From assembly GCF_020400725.1 (NCBI RefSeq), contig NZ_JAINVG010000017.1, positions 48,164 to 112,163 on the forward strand: DNA of 64,000 bases. The letters are read 5' to 3'. Position numbers and translations under genes: made by a program. Position 1 is the stretch's first letter. Each line of letters begins with the position of its first letter. The notes below the pieces were generated by a model, which did no database searches, was not told the origin of the DNA, and saw only the letters and a list, made by a program, of their open reading frames with translations. This stretch comes from Streptomyces sp. NK15101. GTDB lineage: Bacteria; Actinomycetota; Actinomycetes; Streptomycetales; Streptomycetaceae. Of the stretch, positions 1 through 8,767 are shown in pieces.

Positions 1-1174
1 GCCCGTTCGGCAGGCGCAGTGCCACGGCTGAGCCCTCGCCCACGCCGAGCGCGCGCAGCGCGTTGGTGATCCGGGTGGCCCGGGCGGTCAGTTCGCGGTA
101 CGGGACGGGGCCGCCGTCGCCGTCCAGTGCCGGCACGTCCCCGAAGGCCCGGGCGCTCGCGCGCACTCGGGCGTTGACCGGTGGTCCGGCCTGGGGCGTG
201 GCGCCGGTGAGGTCGGCGGCGCGCACCGCTGCGCGCAGCTGCTCACCGGTCTCCAGCGGAAGGGTGTCGACGGACGCGTCGGGGGCGGCGAGGGCCGCCT
301 TGAGCAGGATCCGAAGCTGGCCGAGCAGACCGGTCGCGGCCGCCGTGTCGCAGGGCACCGGGCGGTATTCGAGCAGCCCCCGGGTCGGACCGGCGGGTCC
401 GGCCGTCACCGTCAGGACAGGGTCGGCGCCGCCGGGCAGCGCACCGCCCGCCCTCAGCCGGCGCACCCGTGCCCCGGCCAGCCGCAGCACGGGTTCGTCG
501 GCGCCTTCCACGGCGAACGCGCCGCTTGCGGACGTCTCGTGATCGGCCTGCGGCGCGGCGGCGATCCGGCGCACCAAGGTCCGGAAGGACGGTGCCGAGG
601 ACAGATCGACGGTCAGGGCCGTGCGGTCGTCGTCCGGGGTACGGACGGCGAGATGCGGGCGGTCGGTGCCGTGATGGCGCCCGATCAGGCAGGCGTAGGC
701 GGCCAGCAGCACGTCCGTGGGGCCGGCGTCCTCTCCGGCGGCGAGCGCCGAGACGGCCCCGGCCGTCCCCGCGTCGAGGGTGAACTCCACTGTTGCCGGG
801 TCGGCCCCGACCCGCTCCGCGTACGCCGCGCCGAGGGCGTCGGCAAGCGGGGCGAGGCGGTGGCCCGCGGCCGTGAACGCCCGGTTCACGGCCAGGACCA
901 GCAGATGCCCGCCGGCGAGGGGTCGGCCGACGGCCAGCCGTGCGGCCGGTCCGGTGCCCGCGGGGAAGACCAGGGACTCCGGGTCGGCCCACAGCCGTTC
1001 GGCGGCCTCCCACGGGTCCGGGGCCGCGAGGTCCCCGAGGTCGGTGAACAGACCCCCCTCGGCGTCGGCCGCCCCGTGGCGTGCCGCGGTCTCGCCCCAG
1101 GCGGCGCGCAGCGCCGCCTCGTCGAGACCGTCGGTCACCGCGTAGGCCCTGATCAGCTGGGCCGTCTCGGTCAC
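1..1174 (-). CDS. NRPS condensation-adenylation protein, 5' part only
   Basis: An open frame runs from GTG 1174 (preceded by AGGGGAG) off the left edge, giving the first 391 residues. Residues about 1-300 resemble a condensation-type domain. The remainder starts an adenylation domain (PALDGDGGPVPYRELTARA, then the LGVGEG region). The HHxxxDG catalytic motif is not recognisable; the expected place reads NRAFTAAGH, so the domain is probably not a normal peptide-bond former. It starts 29 bp after the FAD monooxygenase gene and is probably co-transcribed from the promoter at 2737-2778. Carrier or other domains would lie outside the window. The NRPS assignment is firm; the condensation assignment rests on spacing and general pattern. 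Confidence 0.75.
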   Translation of the reverse strand, partial: MTETAQLIRAYAVTDGLDEAALRAAWGETAARHGAADAEGGLFTDLGDLAAPDPWEAAERLWADPESLVFPAGTGPAARLAVGRPLAGGHLLVLAVNRAFTAAGHRLAPLADALGAAYAERVGADPATVEFTLDAGTAGAVSALAAGEDAGPTDVLLAAYACLIGRHHGTDRPHLAVRTPDDDRTALTVDLSSAPSFRTLVRRIAAAPQADHETSASGAFAVEGADEPVLRLAGARVRRLRAGGALPGGADPVLTVTAGPAGPTRGLLEYRPVPCDTAAATGLLGQLRILLKAALAAPDASVDTLPLETGEQLRAAVRAADLTGATPQAGPPVNARVRASARAFGDVPALDGDGGPVPYRELTARATRITNALRALGVGEGSAVALRLPNG

Positions 1175-1203
1175 ACCCACTCCCCTCGTCCTCGCCGGCC
1201 GCG

Positions 1204-2652
1204 CTACTTGGCCGAGACGAGCTCGTCGTCGCGGGACGGGACGGACACCGGGGGCGTGGCCACCGGCCGGACGGGAGACGCGCCGGCCTTCCGGCCGCTG
1301 AGCTTCTCCGCGACCGTGCCGCGCACCACGTTCCACAGCACGCGGGCGATGAACGCCGGGCGCATCATGGCCTCCGGCTTGTCGACGAGACCGGCACCCC
1401 GCATGTAGGCGGCGGTGACCTTGCCGTCGTGGACGGCCGCGGTCTGCACCAGCTTGAGGAACTTCTGCGCGGCCTTGACCTGCTTGGTGCGCTCGCCCTG
1501 GACCCCGGGGAAGGTGAGGTCGACGGTGTTGGTCATCTCCCACGGCGGGTCGATGACGTCACGGGCCAGGTCCCGGAAGTACTGCGCCGGGATCGGCGTG
1601 GCACCGGAGTGCAGGTGGTCGCGCAGGGTCAGGGCGCAGAGCGCGGCGGCCGTCATGCCCTGGGCGTAGACCGGGTTGAAGGTGGTGACCGCGTCACCGG
1701 CGACCAGCAGGCCGAGCGGGAAGCGGTCCATCTCCTCGTAGCGGCGGCGCAGCGTCGTCGGGAAGCGGAAGGCGACCGGCTCGTCCAGCGGCACGGCGCG
1801 CTGCAGTGCCTCGTAGATGTCCGGCACCGCCAGCGACTTCACCCACTGGTACAGGCCCTCCTGGTCGGTGGGCGGGTGGTCGCCGAGCAGGCCGTACGTG
1901 GTGAGCTCCACGCGGTCGCCGTCGGTCTTGGTGAAGATCGCACCGCGGGGCAGCTCGGGGGAGGCCACCGGGTTGATCGACAGGTCGCCGTCGTAGGGGT
2001 CGTCCAGCAGCTTGTAGTGCTGGGTGACGTAGCCGAGGCCGATCTTCTTGCGCTCCTCGACCACACGCGGGTAGCCGAGCTCCTCCAGCCAGACCGGGGT
2101 GCGCGAACCGCGGCCGGTCGCGTCGACCACGAGGTCGGCCTCGATGACCTGTTCGCCGCTCTCCTCGACGAGGCTCTGCACGCGGACGCCGGTGACGCGG
2201 CTCTTGTCCGCCGTGGTCACCAGGCCCAGGATGTCGTGCTGCTCGCGGAAGGAGACATTGGACAGGGCGGCGGTGCGCCGGCGGATGTGCTTCTCCAGCA
2301 TGGGGCGGCTGGCTGCCACACAGGTCAGGCCCGCCACCTGCGGCTTGAGCCGCCTGCCGTTGAAGTACCAGCGCACGTGGCCGGCCAGGTCACCGGTCGG
2401 GACGCCGTCGGCGAAGATCTCCTCGGTGATCCCGGGGTACATCTCCTCCATGGCGAGCTGACCGCGGGCCAGCAGGCCGTTGATGTGCCGGCTCTGGGGG
2501 CAGTGCTTGCGCGGCCCCTCCACCCCGACCAGGACGTCGCGGTCCACAATGAGCACATCGTCATAGGCATCGGCGAGCACTCGGGCCGCGAACAGCCCTG
2601 CGATGCTGCCGCCGAGTACCACCGCGCGCGTACCGGTCTTGTCGCCCGACAC
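1204..2652 (-). CDS. FAD-dependent monooxygenase/oxidoreductase
   Basis: A 482-residue flavoprotein. The N-terminal Rossmann segment VVLGGSIAGLFAARVL is a variant of GxGxxG, followed by an acidic VDRD ribose-binding end. A second FAD motif, LLVAGDAVTTFNPVYAQG, lies near residue 320, as in the p-hydroxybenzoate hydroxylase/halogenase superfamily. I chose GTG 2652 because GAGGAGGT sits just upstream; the frame continues further upstream but without a ribosome site. It is the first gene of a minus-strand unit with the NRPS gene, 111 bp downstream of a copy of the shared box. It probably hydroxylates, epoxidises or oxidises a pathway intermediate. I see no halogenase WxWxIP motif. The substrate is unknown. 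Confidence 0.85.
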   Translation of the reverse strand: MSGDKTGTRAVVLGGSIAGLFAARVLADAYDDVLIVDRDVLVGVEGPRKHCPQSRHINGLLARGQLAMEEMYPGITEEIFADGVPTGDLAGHVRWYFNGRRLKPQVAGLTCVAASRPMLEKHIRRRTAALSNVSFREQHDILGLVTTADKSRVTGVRVQSLVEESGEQVIEADLVVDATGRGSRTPVWLEELGYPRVVEERKKIGLGYVTQHYKLLDDPYDGDLSINPVASPELPRGAIFTKTDGDRVELTTYGLLGDHPPTDQEGLYQWVKSLAVPDIYEALQRAVPLDEPVAFRFPTTLRRRYEEMDRFPLGLLVAGDAVTTFNPVYAQGMTAAALCALTLRDHLHSGATPIPAQYFRDLARDVIDPPWEMTNTVDLTFPGVQGERTKQVKAAQKFLKLVQTAAVHDGKVTAAYMRGAGLVDKPEAMMRPAFIARVLWNVVRGTVAEKLSGRKAGASPVRPVATPPVSVPSRDDELVSAK

Positions 2653-2736
2653 GGGTACCTCCTCGAAAATTTCCCGGTGTGAGGGTGGGATAGGGATCTG
2701 GCCGGAAATCTGATGATCGGTTCCGGGCAGGGGCCG

Positions 2737-2778
2737 ATCGTCGCGCCCCGACGTGGCGGGGCGCATCTCCTGGCGTGC
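2737..2778 (-). promoter_or_regulatory. Shared composite promoter element, site 1
   Basis: Read on the minus strand: box GCACGCCAGGAGATGC (2778-2763), 20 bp, then minus-10-like GACGAT (2742-2737). It points at the FAD monooxygenase gene that starts at 2652. One of 15 copies with identical spacing. Confidence 0.7.
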
Positions 2779-2790
2779 TGCGCGCGCCGC

Positions 2791-4029
2791 TCAGTGCGCG
2801 GCGACGCCGAAACGGGCCCGCGCGAGCTCGCGGTTGGCCATGGTGAACAGGAAGACGGAGATGCCCGCGTGGCTCTGCTGCATGGACATGTCGCGCCACA
2901 CGCGTTCCATGCGTTCACCGTCGCGCACGGCGCTGGATCCAGCGGTCGGGAAGAGGTACCTCTCGACGGCCCGCCAGCTCATCCGCACCGCCTCACGGCA
3001 CAGCGTGGCGACCTTCAGCTCGTGCTCCGGGGTGACCTCGCCCCTGGCGGCGATGTCGTCCCACTGGCGCACGGCGCCCAGCAGACCCGCCTCGGCGGCA
3101 TGCACCAGGCCGGCCGCCTCGCCGTACCAGTACTGGAAGTCGGGATCCTCGGTGCGCGGCACGATCGGCGGGAACAGCGTCTGCCGCGACCGCATCAGCT
3201 CCTCGTACGCGTCGAGAGCGCCCTTGGCCATGCCGACGGCGAGCGCCGCGTCCTCAAGGATCATGAAGCTCAGCGGCCCGCCGCCGTACATCGGGTTCCC
3301 GTGCAGCGCCCGGCCCGGCGTCCCGTCCGTGACGTCGACCTGGCTCAGGTGGGTGTCCAGCGTCAGGTGCTCCGGGATCAGACCGTCGTCGATCCGCAGA
3401 CTGTGCGAGCCGCTGCCGCGCAGGCCCAGCTGGGCCCCCCAGTCGTCGAGCCGGGTGAACGCCTCGCGCGGGGCGACGAACAGCAGCGGACGGGGCTCGC
3501 CCGTGCCGTCGTCGACCAGGGCGTGCCCGAGGAAGTGCGTGGCATAGGGAGAGCCGGAGCAGTAGCGCCAGGTGCCGTTGATCCGCCAGCTCCCGTCGTC
3601 CATGCGCTCGCCCGTGCCGCTGGGGGCGACCGTCGACGGGCACAGAAAGTCGCCGCCGGCGAAGATCTCGGCCTGCGCCCGCTCGTCGAACAGGGTCGCC
3701 ACCGCGTGGGCGTGCGCCGCGCCCAGGCAGTACATCCAGCCCGTCGACGGACAGCCCCGGGTCAGCGCCACCACCACGCGCATGAAGGTCTCGACGCCGA
3801 ACTCGTAGCCGCCGTACCGCCGCGGGACGAGGATCCGGTACAGGCCGGCCCGGCGGAACTCCTCGTGGGTGTCCTCGGCGTAGAAACCGCGTCGCTCCGT
3901 CTCGGCCTGGCGGCCGATCAGACCACGGGCGAGCTCCTCGGCCCGGGCCACGATCGCGTCGGGCGTCAGGCCGGGCTCGGGCACCGGCACCTCGGCGGTC
4001 CGTTCGGGGGCACTCGCGGTGACTGTCAT
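2791..4029 (-). CDS. Acyl-CoA-dehydrogenase-like flavin-dependent monooxygenase (group D)
   Basis: A 412-residue protein with the acyl-CoA dehydrogenase fold throughout (ILVPRRYGGYEFG near residue 70; GTWRYCSGSPYATH in the middle domain). It lacks the catalytic glutamate of true dehydrogenases. Its C-terminal part instead has the RVWRDMSMQQSHA pattern of two-component FMNH2/FADH2-dependent monooxygenases such as the HsaA/DszC type. It would therefore use reduced flavin from a separate reductase to hydroxylate carbon or nitrogen. It starts at ATG 4029, with AAGGA about 13 bp upstream. It is divergent from the molybdopterin gene, each side having its own copy of the shared promoter element. Substrate unknown. 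Confidence 0.8.
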   Translation of the reverse strand: MTVTASAPERTAEVPVPEPGLTPDAIVARAEELARGLIGRQAETERRGFYAEDTHEEFRRAGLYRILVPRRYGGYEFGVETFMRVVVALTRGCPSTGWMYCLGAAHAHAVATLFDERAQAEIFAGGDFLCPSTVAPSGTGERMDDGSWRINGTWRYCSGSPYATHFLGHALVDDGTGEPRPLLFVAPREAFTRLDDWGAQLGLRGSGSHSLRIDDGLIPEHLTLDTHLSQVDVTDGTPGRALHGNPMYGGGPLSFMILEDAALAVGMAKGALDAYEELMRSRQTLFPPIVPRTEDPDFQYWYGEAAGLVHAAEAGLLGAVRQWDDIAARGEVTPEHELKVATLCREAVRMSWRAVERYLFPTAGSSAVRDGERMERVWRDMSMQQSHAGISVFLFTMANRELARARFGVAAH

Positions 4030-4132
4030 TGCTGCGCGGATTCCTTACGCCTGGGACGAAAGCCGCCTCGGTGGAACCGGCCCCCGTGCCTACGGCGCCG
4101 GACCGGCCCTGGCCCACGGCCATGGAGCTCGC

Positions 4133-4174
4133 AGCGTCGCACCCGTCGCTCGGGGCCGGCATCTCTTCGATTGC
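4133..4174 (-). promoter_or_regulatory. Shared composite promoter element, site 2
   Basis: Minus strand: box GCAATCGAAGAGATGC (4174-4159), 20 bp, GACGCT (4138-4133). It drives the monooxygenase gene starting at 4029, with a predicted leader of about 97 nt. It lies back to back with site 3 in the 302-bp divergent region 4030-4331. Confidence 0.75.
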
Positions 4175-4232
4175 GCAGCACCTCGTCAGGACGCCCTTCC
4201 GGCCCGCCCGGCGGCCGGACCGCCGGAGGAGA

Positions 4233-4274
4233 GCACAGCAGGAGATGCCCGCCGCCTCGGCCCGGTGAGATTCT
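4233..4274 (+). promoter_or_regulatory. Shared composite promoter element, site 3
   Basis: Plus strand: box GCACAGCAGGAGATGC (4233-4248), 20 bp, GATTCT (4269-4274). The predicted start point near 4281 lies about 51 nt before the molybdopterin oxidoreductase gene. Confidence 0.75.
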
Positions 4275-4331
4275 CGTGCGGCGGCCCGCCGCCCGGTCCG
4301 GCCTTGTCGGACCGGCCCTTCCGAGGTGACC

Positions 4332-6596
4332 GTGACGGACCCTCACACCCACGTCCCTGGAGTCCCGTTGAGAACCGCGCACCGCTCCTGCCCCGTCTGC
4401 GACGCCGTCTGCGGCCTGAAGGTCGAACTCGACGAGGCCGACCGCGTCACCGGCGTGCGCGGGGACGCCGACGACCCGTTCTCCCGCGGCTACATATGCC
4501 CCAAGGGCGCGAGCCTCGGCCGCATCGACGAGGACCCCGACCGGCTGCGCGTCCCGATGATCCGCACCGGCGACCAGTGGCGCGAGGCCACCTGGGACGA
4601 GGCGTTCCGGGCCGTGGAGCAGGGCCTCATGGGTGTCGTGGAGAAGCACGGGCGCCAGGCCCTCGCCGCGTATTTCGGCAACCCCACCTTCCACACCATG
4701 GGCGGCATCTTCTACCGCGGCCCGCTTTCGATGTCGCTCGGCACCACCAACCTGTACAGCGCCAGCACCATCGACCAGATGCCCAAGCACGTCGCCGTCG
4801 GCCTGCTCTTCGGCAACGCCACGGCGATCTCCGTACCCGACCTCGACCGCACCGACCACCTGATGGTCATCGGCGCCAACCCGGCCGAGTCCCACGGCTC
4901 GCTGTGCGCCGCCCCCGACTTCCCCGGCCGGCTCAAGGCGATACGGGCCCGCGGCGGCCGGATCGTCGTCGTCGACCCCCGCCGTACCCGCACCGCCGAC
5001 CTCGCCGACGAGCACGTCTTCGTCCGCCCCGGCACCGACGCCCTGCTGCTCTTCGCGATGGTGCACACCCTGCTCGCCGAGGACCTCGCCACCGTGCGCC
5101 TCCACGTGGAGGGCCTCGAAGAGCTGCGCGCCCACGCCGCCCCGTTCGCCCCCGAGGCCGTCACAGGGCCGACCGGCGTGCCCGCCGAGACGATCCGTCG
5201 CCTCGCCCGCGACCTCGCCGCCGCGCCCACCGCCGCCGTCTACACCCGGATGGGCACCAGCACCGCCGAGTTCGGCACCCTCACCCAGTACCTGGTGGAC
5301 GTCCTCAACATCCTCACCGGCAACCTCGACCGGCCCGGCGGAGTGATGTTCCCCAAGCCCGCCACCCTCGAAGTGCCCTGGGGTCCGCGGCCCTTCACCT
5401 CCGGCCGCTGGCACAGCCGGGTGCGCGGCCTGCCCGAGGCCTGCGGCGACCTGCCCGTCGCCACCCTGGCGGACGAGATCGAGACCCCCGGCGAAGGCCA
5501 GGTCAAGGCACTGGTGTGCGTGGCCGGCAACCTCGTCCTGTCCGCCCCCAACGGGCCCCGCCTCGGCAGGGCCTTCGACGAGCTCGACTTCATGGTCTGC
5601 GTCGATCCCTACCTGAACGAGACCACCCGGCACGCGAACGTCATCCTGCCGCCGCCGCGCATGATGCAGATGCCGCACTACGACCTGCTGCTGCTCACCG
5701 TCACCGTGCGCAACTACACCCGGTTCTCGCCGCCGGTCCTGCCGCTCGAACCCGGACAGCTCTCCGAGGCCGAGATCATGGCCCGGCTCTGCCTCATCGC
5801 CTCCGGTCAGGGCGCCGACGCCGACCCGTCCCTCGTCGACGAGATGGTCCTCGGCGAACTCCTCGGCGCCGGCACCCAGATTCCCGGCTCCCCCTTCCAC
5901 GGCATGGAGCTCGCCGAGGCGCGGGCCCTGCTGGACGGCGACAGCGGACCCGAGCTCATGCTCGACGCGATGCTCCGCCTCGGCCCCTACGGCCTGTCCC
6001 TCGCCGAGCTGCGCAAGCACCCCAGCGGCATCGACCTCGGCCCGCTGAAGCCCCGCATCGACGAGGTGCTCAGCACCGAATCCGGGCGGGTCCGGCTCGC
6101 CCCGTCCGAGCTCGCCGACGAGATCGGCCGCCTCGGCGAGCGGCTCGCCGCGCCGACCCCCGCGATGCTGCTCATCGGACGACGCCAGCTGCGCTCCAAC
6201 AACAGCTGGCTGCACAACGTGCCCACGCTCATGGGCGGCAGCAACCGATGCACCTTGCACGTCCACCCCGACGACATCACCCGCCTGGGCCTCGACACCC
6301 ACGCCCGGATCGTCTCCGCCACCGGCGACCTCGTCGTCGCGGTCGAGGCCAACGACCGGATCATGCCCGGTGTCGTGAGCCTGCCGCACGGCTGGGGACA
6401 CGCCGGATCGACCCAGCGCACCGCGGCCCGGTACCCCGGCGTCAACGCCAACGCCCTCACCGACGACTCCACCGTCGACGCCCTGTCCGGCAACGCCGTC
6501 TTCAACGGCGCCCCGGTCGTCGTCGAGCCCGCCGCCGCCCCGGCCGACGAAGGGACCGCCCCGCGGCGGACACAGCTCCCCGTCGTCACGGCCTGA
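4332..6596 (+). CDS. Molybdopterin-dependent oxidoreductase with one 4Fe-4S cluster
   Basis: A 754-residue protein of the DMSO-reductase/formate-dehydrogenase superfamily. Cys20, Cys23, Cys27 and Cys56 (C-x2-C-x3-C-x28-C) bind a 4Fe-4S cluster. The following domains show IGANPAESHG, VVVDPRRTRTADLADEH and a C-terminal cofactor-binding domain with LLIGRRQLRSNNSWLHN. There is no twin-arginine signal, so it should be cytoplasmic, like assimilatory nitrate reductases. GTG 4332 is preferred over GTG 4326 because GAGG sits five bases upstream. It is co-directional with the solute-binding-like gene 56 bp downstream. Such enzymes are uncommon in biosynthetic clusters; the shared promoter element ties it to this one. 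Reaction unknown: hydroxylation, dehydrogenation or reduction are all possible. Confidence 0.88.
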   Translation: MTDPHTHVPGVPLRTAHRSCPVCDAVCGLKVELDEADRVTGVRGDADDPFSRGYICPKGASLGRIDEDPDRLRVPMIRTGDQWREATWDEAFRAVEQGLMGVVEKHGRQALAAYFGNPTFHTMGGIFYRGPLSMSLGTTNLYSASTIDQMPKHVAVGLLFGNATAISVPDLDRTDHLMVIGANPAESHGSLCAAPDFPGRLKAIRARGGRIVVVDPRRTRTADLADEHVFVRPGTDALLLFAMVHTLLAEDLATVRLHVEGLEELRAHAAPFAPEAVTGPTGVPAETIRRLARDLAAAPTAAVYTRMGTSTAEFGTLTQYLVDVLNILTGNLDRPGGVMFPKPATLEVPWGPRPFTSGRWHSRVRGLPEACGDLPVATLADEIETPGEGQVKALVCVAGNLVLSAPNGPRLGRAFDELDFMVCVDPYLNETTRHANVILPPPRMMQMPHYDLLLLTVTVRNYTRFSPPVLPLEPGQLSEAEIMARLCLIASGQGADADPSLVDEMVLGELLGAGTQIPGSPFHGMELAEARALLDGDSGPELMLDAMLRLGPYGLSLAELRKHPSGIDLGPLKPRIDEVLSTESGRVRLAPSELADEIGRLGERLAAPTPAMLLIGRRQLRSNNSWLHNVPTLMGGSNRCTLHVHPDDITRLGLDTHARIVSATGDLVVAVEANDRIMPGVVSLPHGWGHAGSTQRTAARYPGVNANALTDDSTVDALSGNAVFNGAPVVVEPAAAPADEGTAPRRTQLPVVTA

Positions 6597-6652
6597 CCCG
6601 CGCGGCGAACCACCTCGACGCTTTCGCCCCGATCCCCCTCACTGGAGGACCC

Positions 6653-7999
6653 ATGCACTCCGGAGCCCCGGACGACGTCGTCGTCATCGAGGCCTGGCTG
6701 TCCGAGTTCCCGTTTCCCGACTTCCTGGAGCCGATCCGGGAGCGCGCCCGGGAGTTCGAAAAGGCCCACCCCGGCTATCGCATCGACATCCGCGGCCACT
6801 CCTACGAGGAGCTGCCCGAGGCCGTCGCGCAGGCGGCCGCGGAGGGCCGGGCGCCCGCGCTCGCCACCTACTACGCCGGAGCCTCGCAGCTCGCCCGCGA
6901 CGCCCGCACCCGGGACGGACGGCCGCTGTTCGTCTCCGTGGAGAAGGCCGTCGCCGGACGCAGCGCCATCCTCGGCGAGCCCGTCGTCCTGGACGACTTC
7001 CTGCCGGGCGTACGCGAGTACTACACCGTCGACGGCGACTTCGCGACCGTGCCGATGACCCTCTCGACGATGCTGCTGTACGCCAACACCACCCTGTTGC
7101 GCCGGGCCGGCGTCGCCGCCGCACCCCGCACCTGGCAGGAGACGACAGCGGCGTGCGAGGCCGTCGCCCGCCTCGACGACGGCCCCGCCCATGCCATCGC
7201 CTGGCCCGTCGACGGCAAGTTCCTCCAGCACGCCGTCGCCCAGCAGGGCGCCCTGCTCACCGACGCGGGCAACGGACGGCACGGCCGGGCGACCCGCCTC
7301 GACCTGACCTCCGACGCCGTGAAGGCGTACGTCCGCTGGTGGCGCGACCTGTACCGGGCCGGCCACTACCGCAAGAGCGACGTCCTCGAGGACTGGGCCG
7401 GCACCTTCCAGGCCCTCGCCGGACAAGAGGTGGCCCTGCGCTTCAGCTCCTCCTTCGACGCCAACTACATGGTGAAGGCGGCGGCCGCGGCGGGCTTCGA
7501 CCTCGAGGTCGGCGTGCTGCCCCGCAACGGTGAACTGCCCTGTGCCGGCAACTGGATCGGCGGGGACTCGCTGTGGCTCGCCGACGGCCTCGACGAGGCC
7601 GTCCGGGACGGTGCGCTCGCCTTCATGATGTACCTCAACAGCCCCCGCGCCGCCGCCGCCTGGCACCGCGCCAGCGGTTCCGCCCCCGCCACATACGGGT
7701 GCATCGCCCTCCTCGAGGAGGAGGGCTGGTTCGACGAGCACCCGCACCACCGCGCCACCGGCGAACAGCTGGAACTGCGTGCCGGCCCGCCCGAGGCGCA
7801 CGGCGCCGTCCTCGGCGCCTTCCACGCCGTCCAGATGGCTTTCATGGAGGCGATGGAGGACATCCTCGCCCGCGACGCCGACATCGACACCCGCCTCGCC
7901 GAAGCCGCCGCCGTGGCACAGGGCCACCTCGACGACTACAACGCGTATGCCCTGGGCACCGGCCCGAAGACCCCCGACTGCCTCACGGTCCGCATCTGA
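6653..7999 (+). CDS. Family 1 ABC solute-binding-like protein without a signal peptide
   Basis: A 448-residue protein resembling sugar-type extracellular solute-binding proteins (FEKAHPGYRIDIRGHSYEEL near residue 45; LYANTTLLRRAGV; WWRDLYRAGHY). These normally have a lipoprotein signal of 20-30 residues with a lipobox cysteine. Here the N-terminus is MHSGAPDDVVVIEAWLSEF, so the fold begins at once and nothing would direct export. GGAGG lies just before ATG 6653, and the 56 bp upstream hold no in-frame signal sequence. No ABC permease or ATPase gene is nearby. It may be a cytoplasmic binding protein or a fold recruited as an enzyme partner of the molybdopterin protein. The family call is firm; the role is unknown. 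Confidence 0.75.
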   Translation: MHSGAPDDVVVIEAWLSEFPFPDFLEPIRERAREFEKAHPGYRIDIRGHSYEELPEAVAQAAAEGRAPALATYYAGASQLARDARTRDGRPLFVSVEKAVAGRSAILGEPVVLDDFLPGVREYYTVDGDFATVPMTLSTMLLYANTTLLRRAGVAAAPRTWQETTAACEAVARLDDGPAHAIAWPVDGKFLQHAVAQQGALLTDAGNGRHGRATRLDLTSDAVKAYVRWWRDLYRAGHYRKSDVLEDWAGTFQALAGQEVALRFSSSFDANYMVKAAAAAGFDLEVGVLPRNGELPCAGNWIGGDSLWLADGLDEAVRDGALAFMMYLNSPRAAAAWHRASGSAPATYGCIALLEEEGWFDEHPHHRATGEQLELRAGPPEAHGAVLGAFHAVQMAFMEAMEDILARDADIDTRLAEAAAVAQGHLDDYNAYALGTGPKTPDCLTVRI

Positions 8000-8017
8000 C
8001 CGTCCGGGCCCGCGCCG

Positions 8018-8767
8018 CTACGCCGCCGCCAGCAGGTCCGGCGTGGTGCGCGGGGCCCTCGTCGCGTACAGCGCGTCGACGCAGGCCGAGGCGAGGGCGT
8101 CCAGACTGGACACCGTGGCGTTCCTGGGCAGCAGCGCCGCCGTGTAGGCGAGGGGCAGTTCCGTGCAGGCCGTGATCACCGGCAGGGCGGCCTCGCGCCA
8201 CAGCGGGCCCAGGGCCGAGGCCAGTACCTGCCCCGCCTCGTCCGTTCGACCCGCCTTGACGAGCACGGCCGCACGGTGGATCGGCCCCTGGGCGGCAGCC
8301 CCCGGCAGCATCAGCCGGTAGCCGAGCTCGGCCGCCCGCCGCTGGTACAACCCGCTGGCCACGGTTCCCGCCGTGGCGGCCAGCCAGCCGCCCTCCGGGC
8401 TCCTCGCCATGGCGGCCCGCAGCGTCGCGTCGACGATGTGGACGAGGGGCACCGGGAGCTCGGCCCGGAACCGGTCGAGGTACACGTGCGCCGTGTTGCA
8501 CGGCACGGCCAGCAGGTCCGCGCCCCAGCGCGTCAGCGTCGCCAGACCCTCGCGGAGCGCGGGCAGCGGCGAGGGGCCGCCCTCCGTCAGCGCCGCGGAC
8601 CGGTCGGGGACCGACGGGTCCGACAGCATCACGATCCGTGGATGGTGCTGGTCGTCGACCGCCGGCACCCGTGCGGCCAGCAGCCGCAGGAACTCCGCGG
8701 TCGCCGCGGGCCCCATCCCGCCGAGGACGCCGAGCGTCCGGACCGGGACCGGCACGGCAACCGTCAT
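8018..8767 (-). CDS. Aspartate/glutamate racemase family protein
   Basis: A 249-residue cofactor-independent racemase-type protein. GVLGGMGPAATAEF opens the fold. Cys90 (VPCNTAH) and Cys201 (ITACTEL) are the two catalytic thiols that work as acid and base on either face of the alpha carbon. It would interconvert L- and D-aspartate, glutamate or a similar acid, supplying a D-residue to the neighbouring adenylation-carrier system. ATG 8767 overlaps the stop of the PP-loop gene by 4 bp (ATGA), so the two are translationally coupled. The fold also includes hydantoin racemases and maleate isomerases, so the substrate is not settled. Confidence 0.85.
   Translation of the reverse strand: MTVAVPVPVRTLGVLGGMGPAATAEFLRLLAARVPAVDDQHHPRIVMLSDPSVPDRSAALTEGGPSPLPALREGLATLTRWGADLLAVPCNTAHVYLDRFRAELPVPLVHIVDATLRAAMARSPEGGWLAATAGTVASGLYQRRAAELGYRLMLPGAAAQGPIHRAAVLVKAGRTDEAGQVLASALGPLWREAALPVITACTELPLAYTAALLPRNATVSSLDALASACVDALYATRAPRTTPDLLAAA

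Noticed and set aside
4019..7999. A 1326-residue plus-strand frame covering the molybdopterin gene
   Set aside because: Only its last third, from ATG 6653, resembles a protein family. The rest is an Arg/Pro-rich frame of the molybdopterin gene read out of phase.
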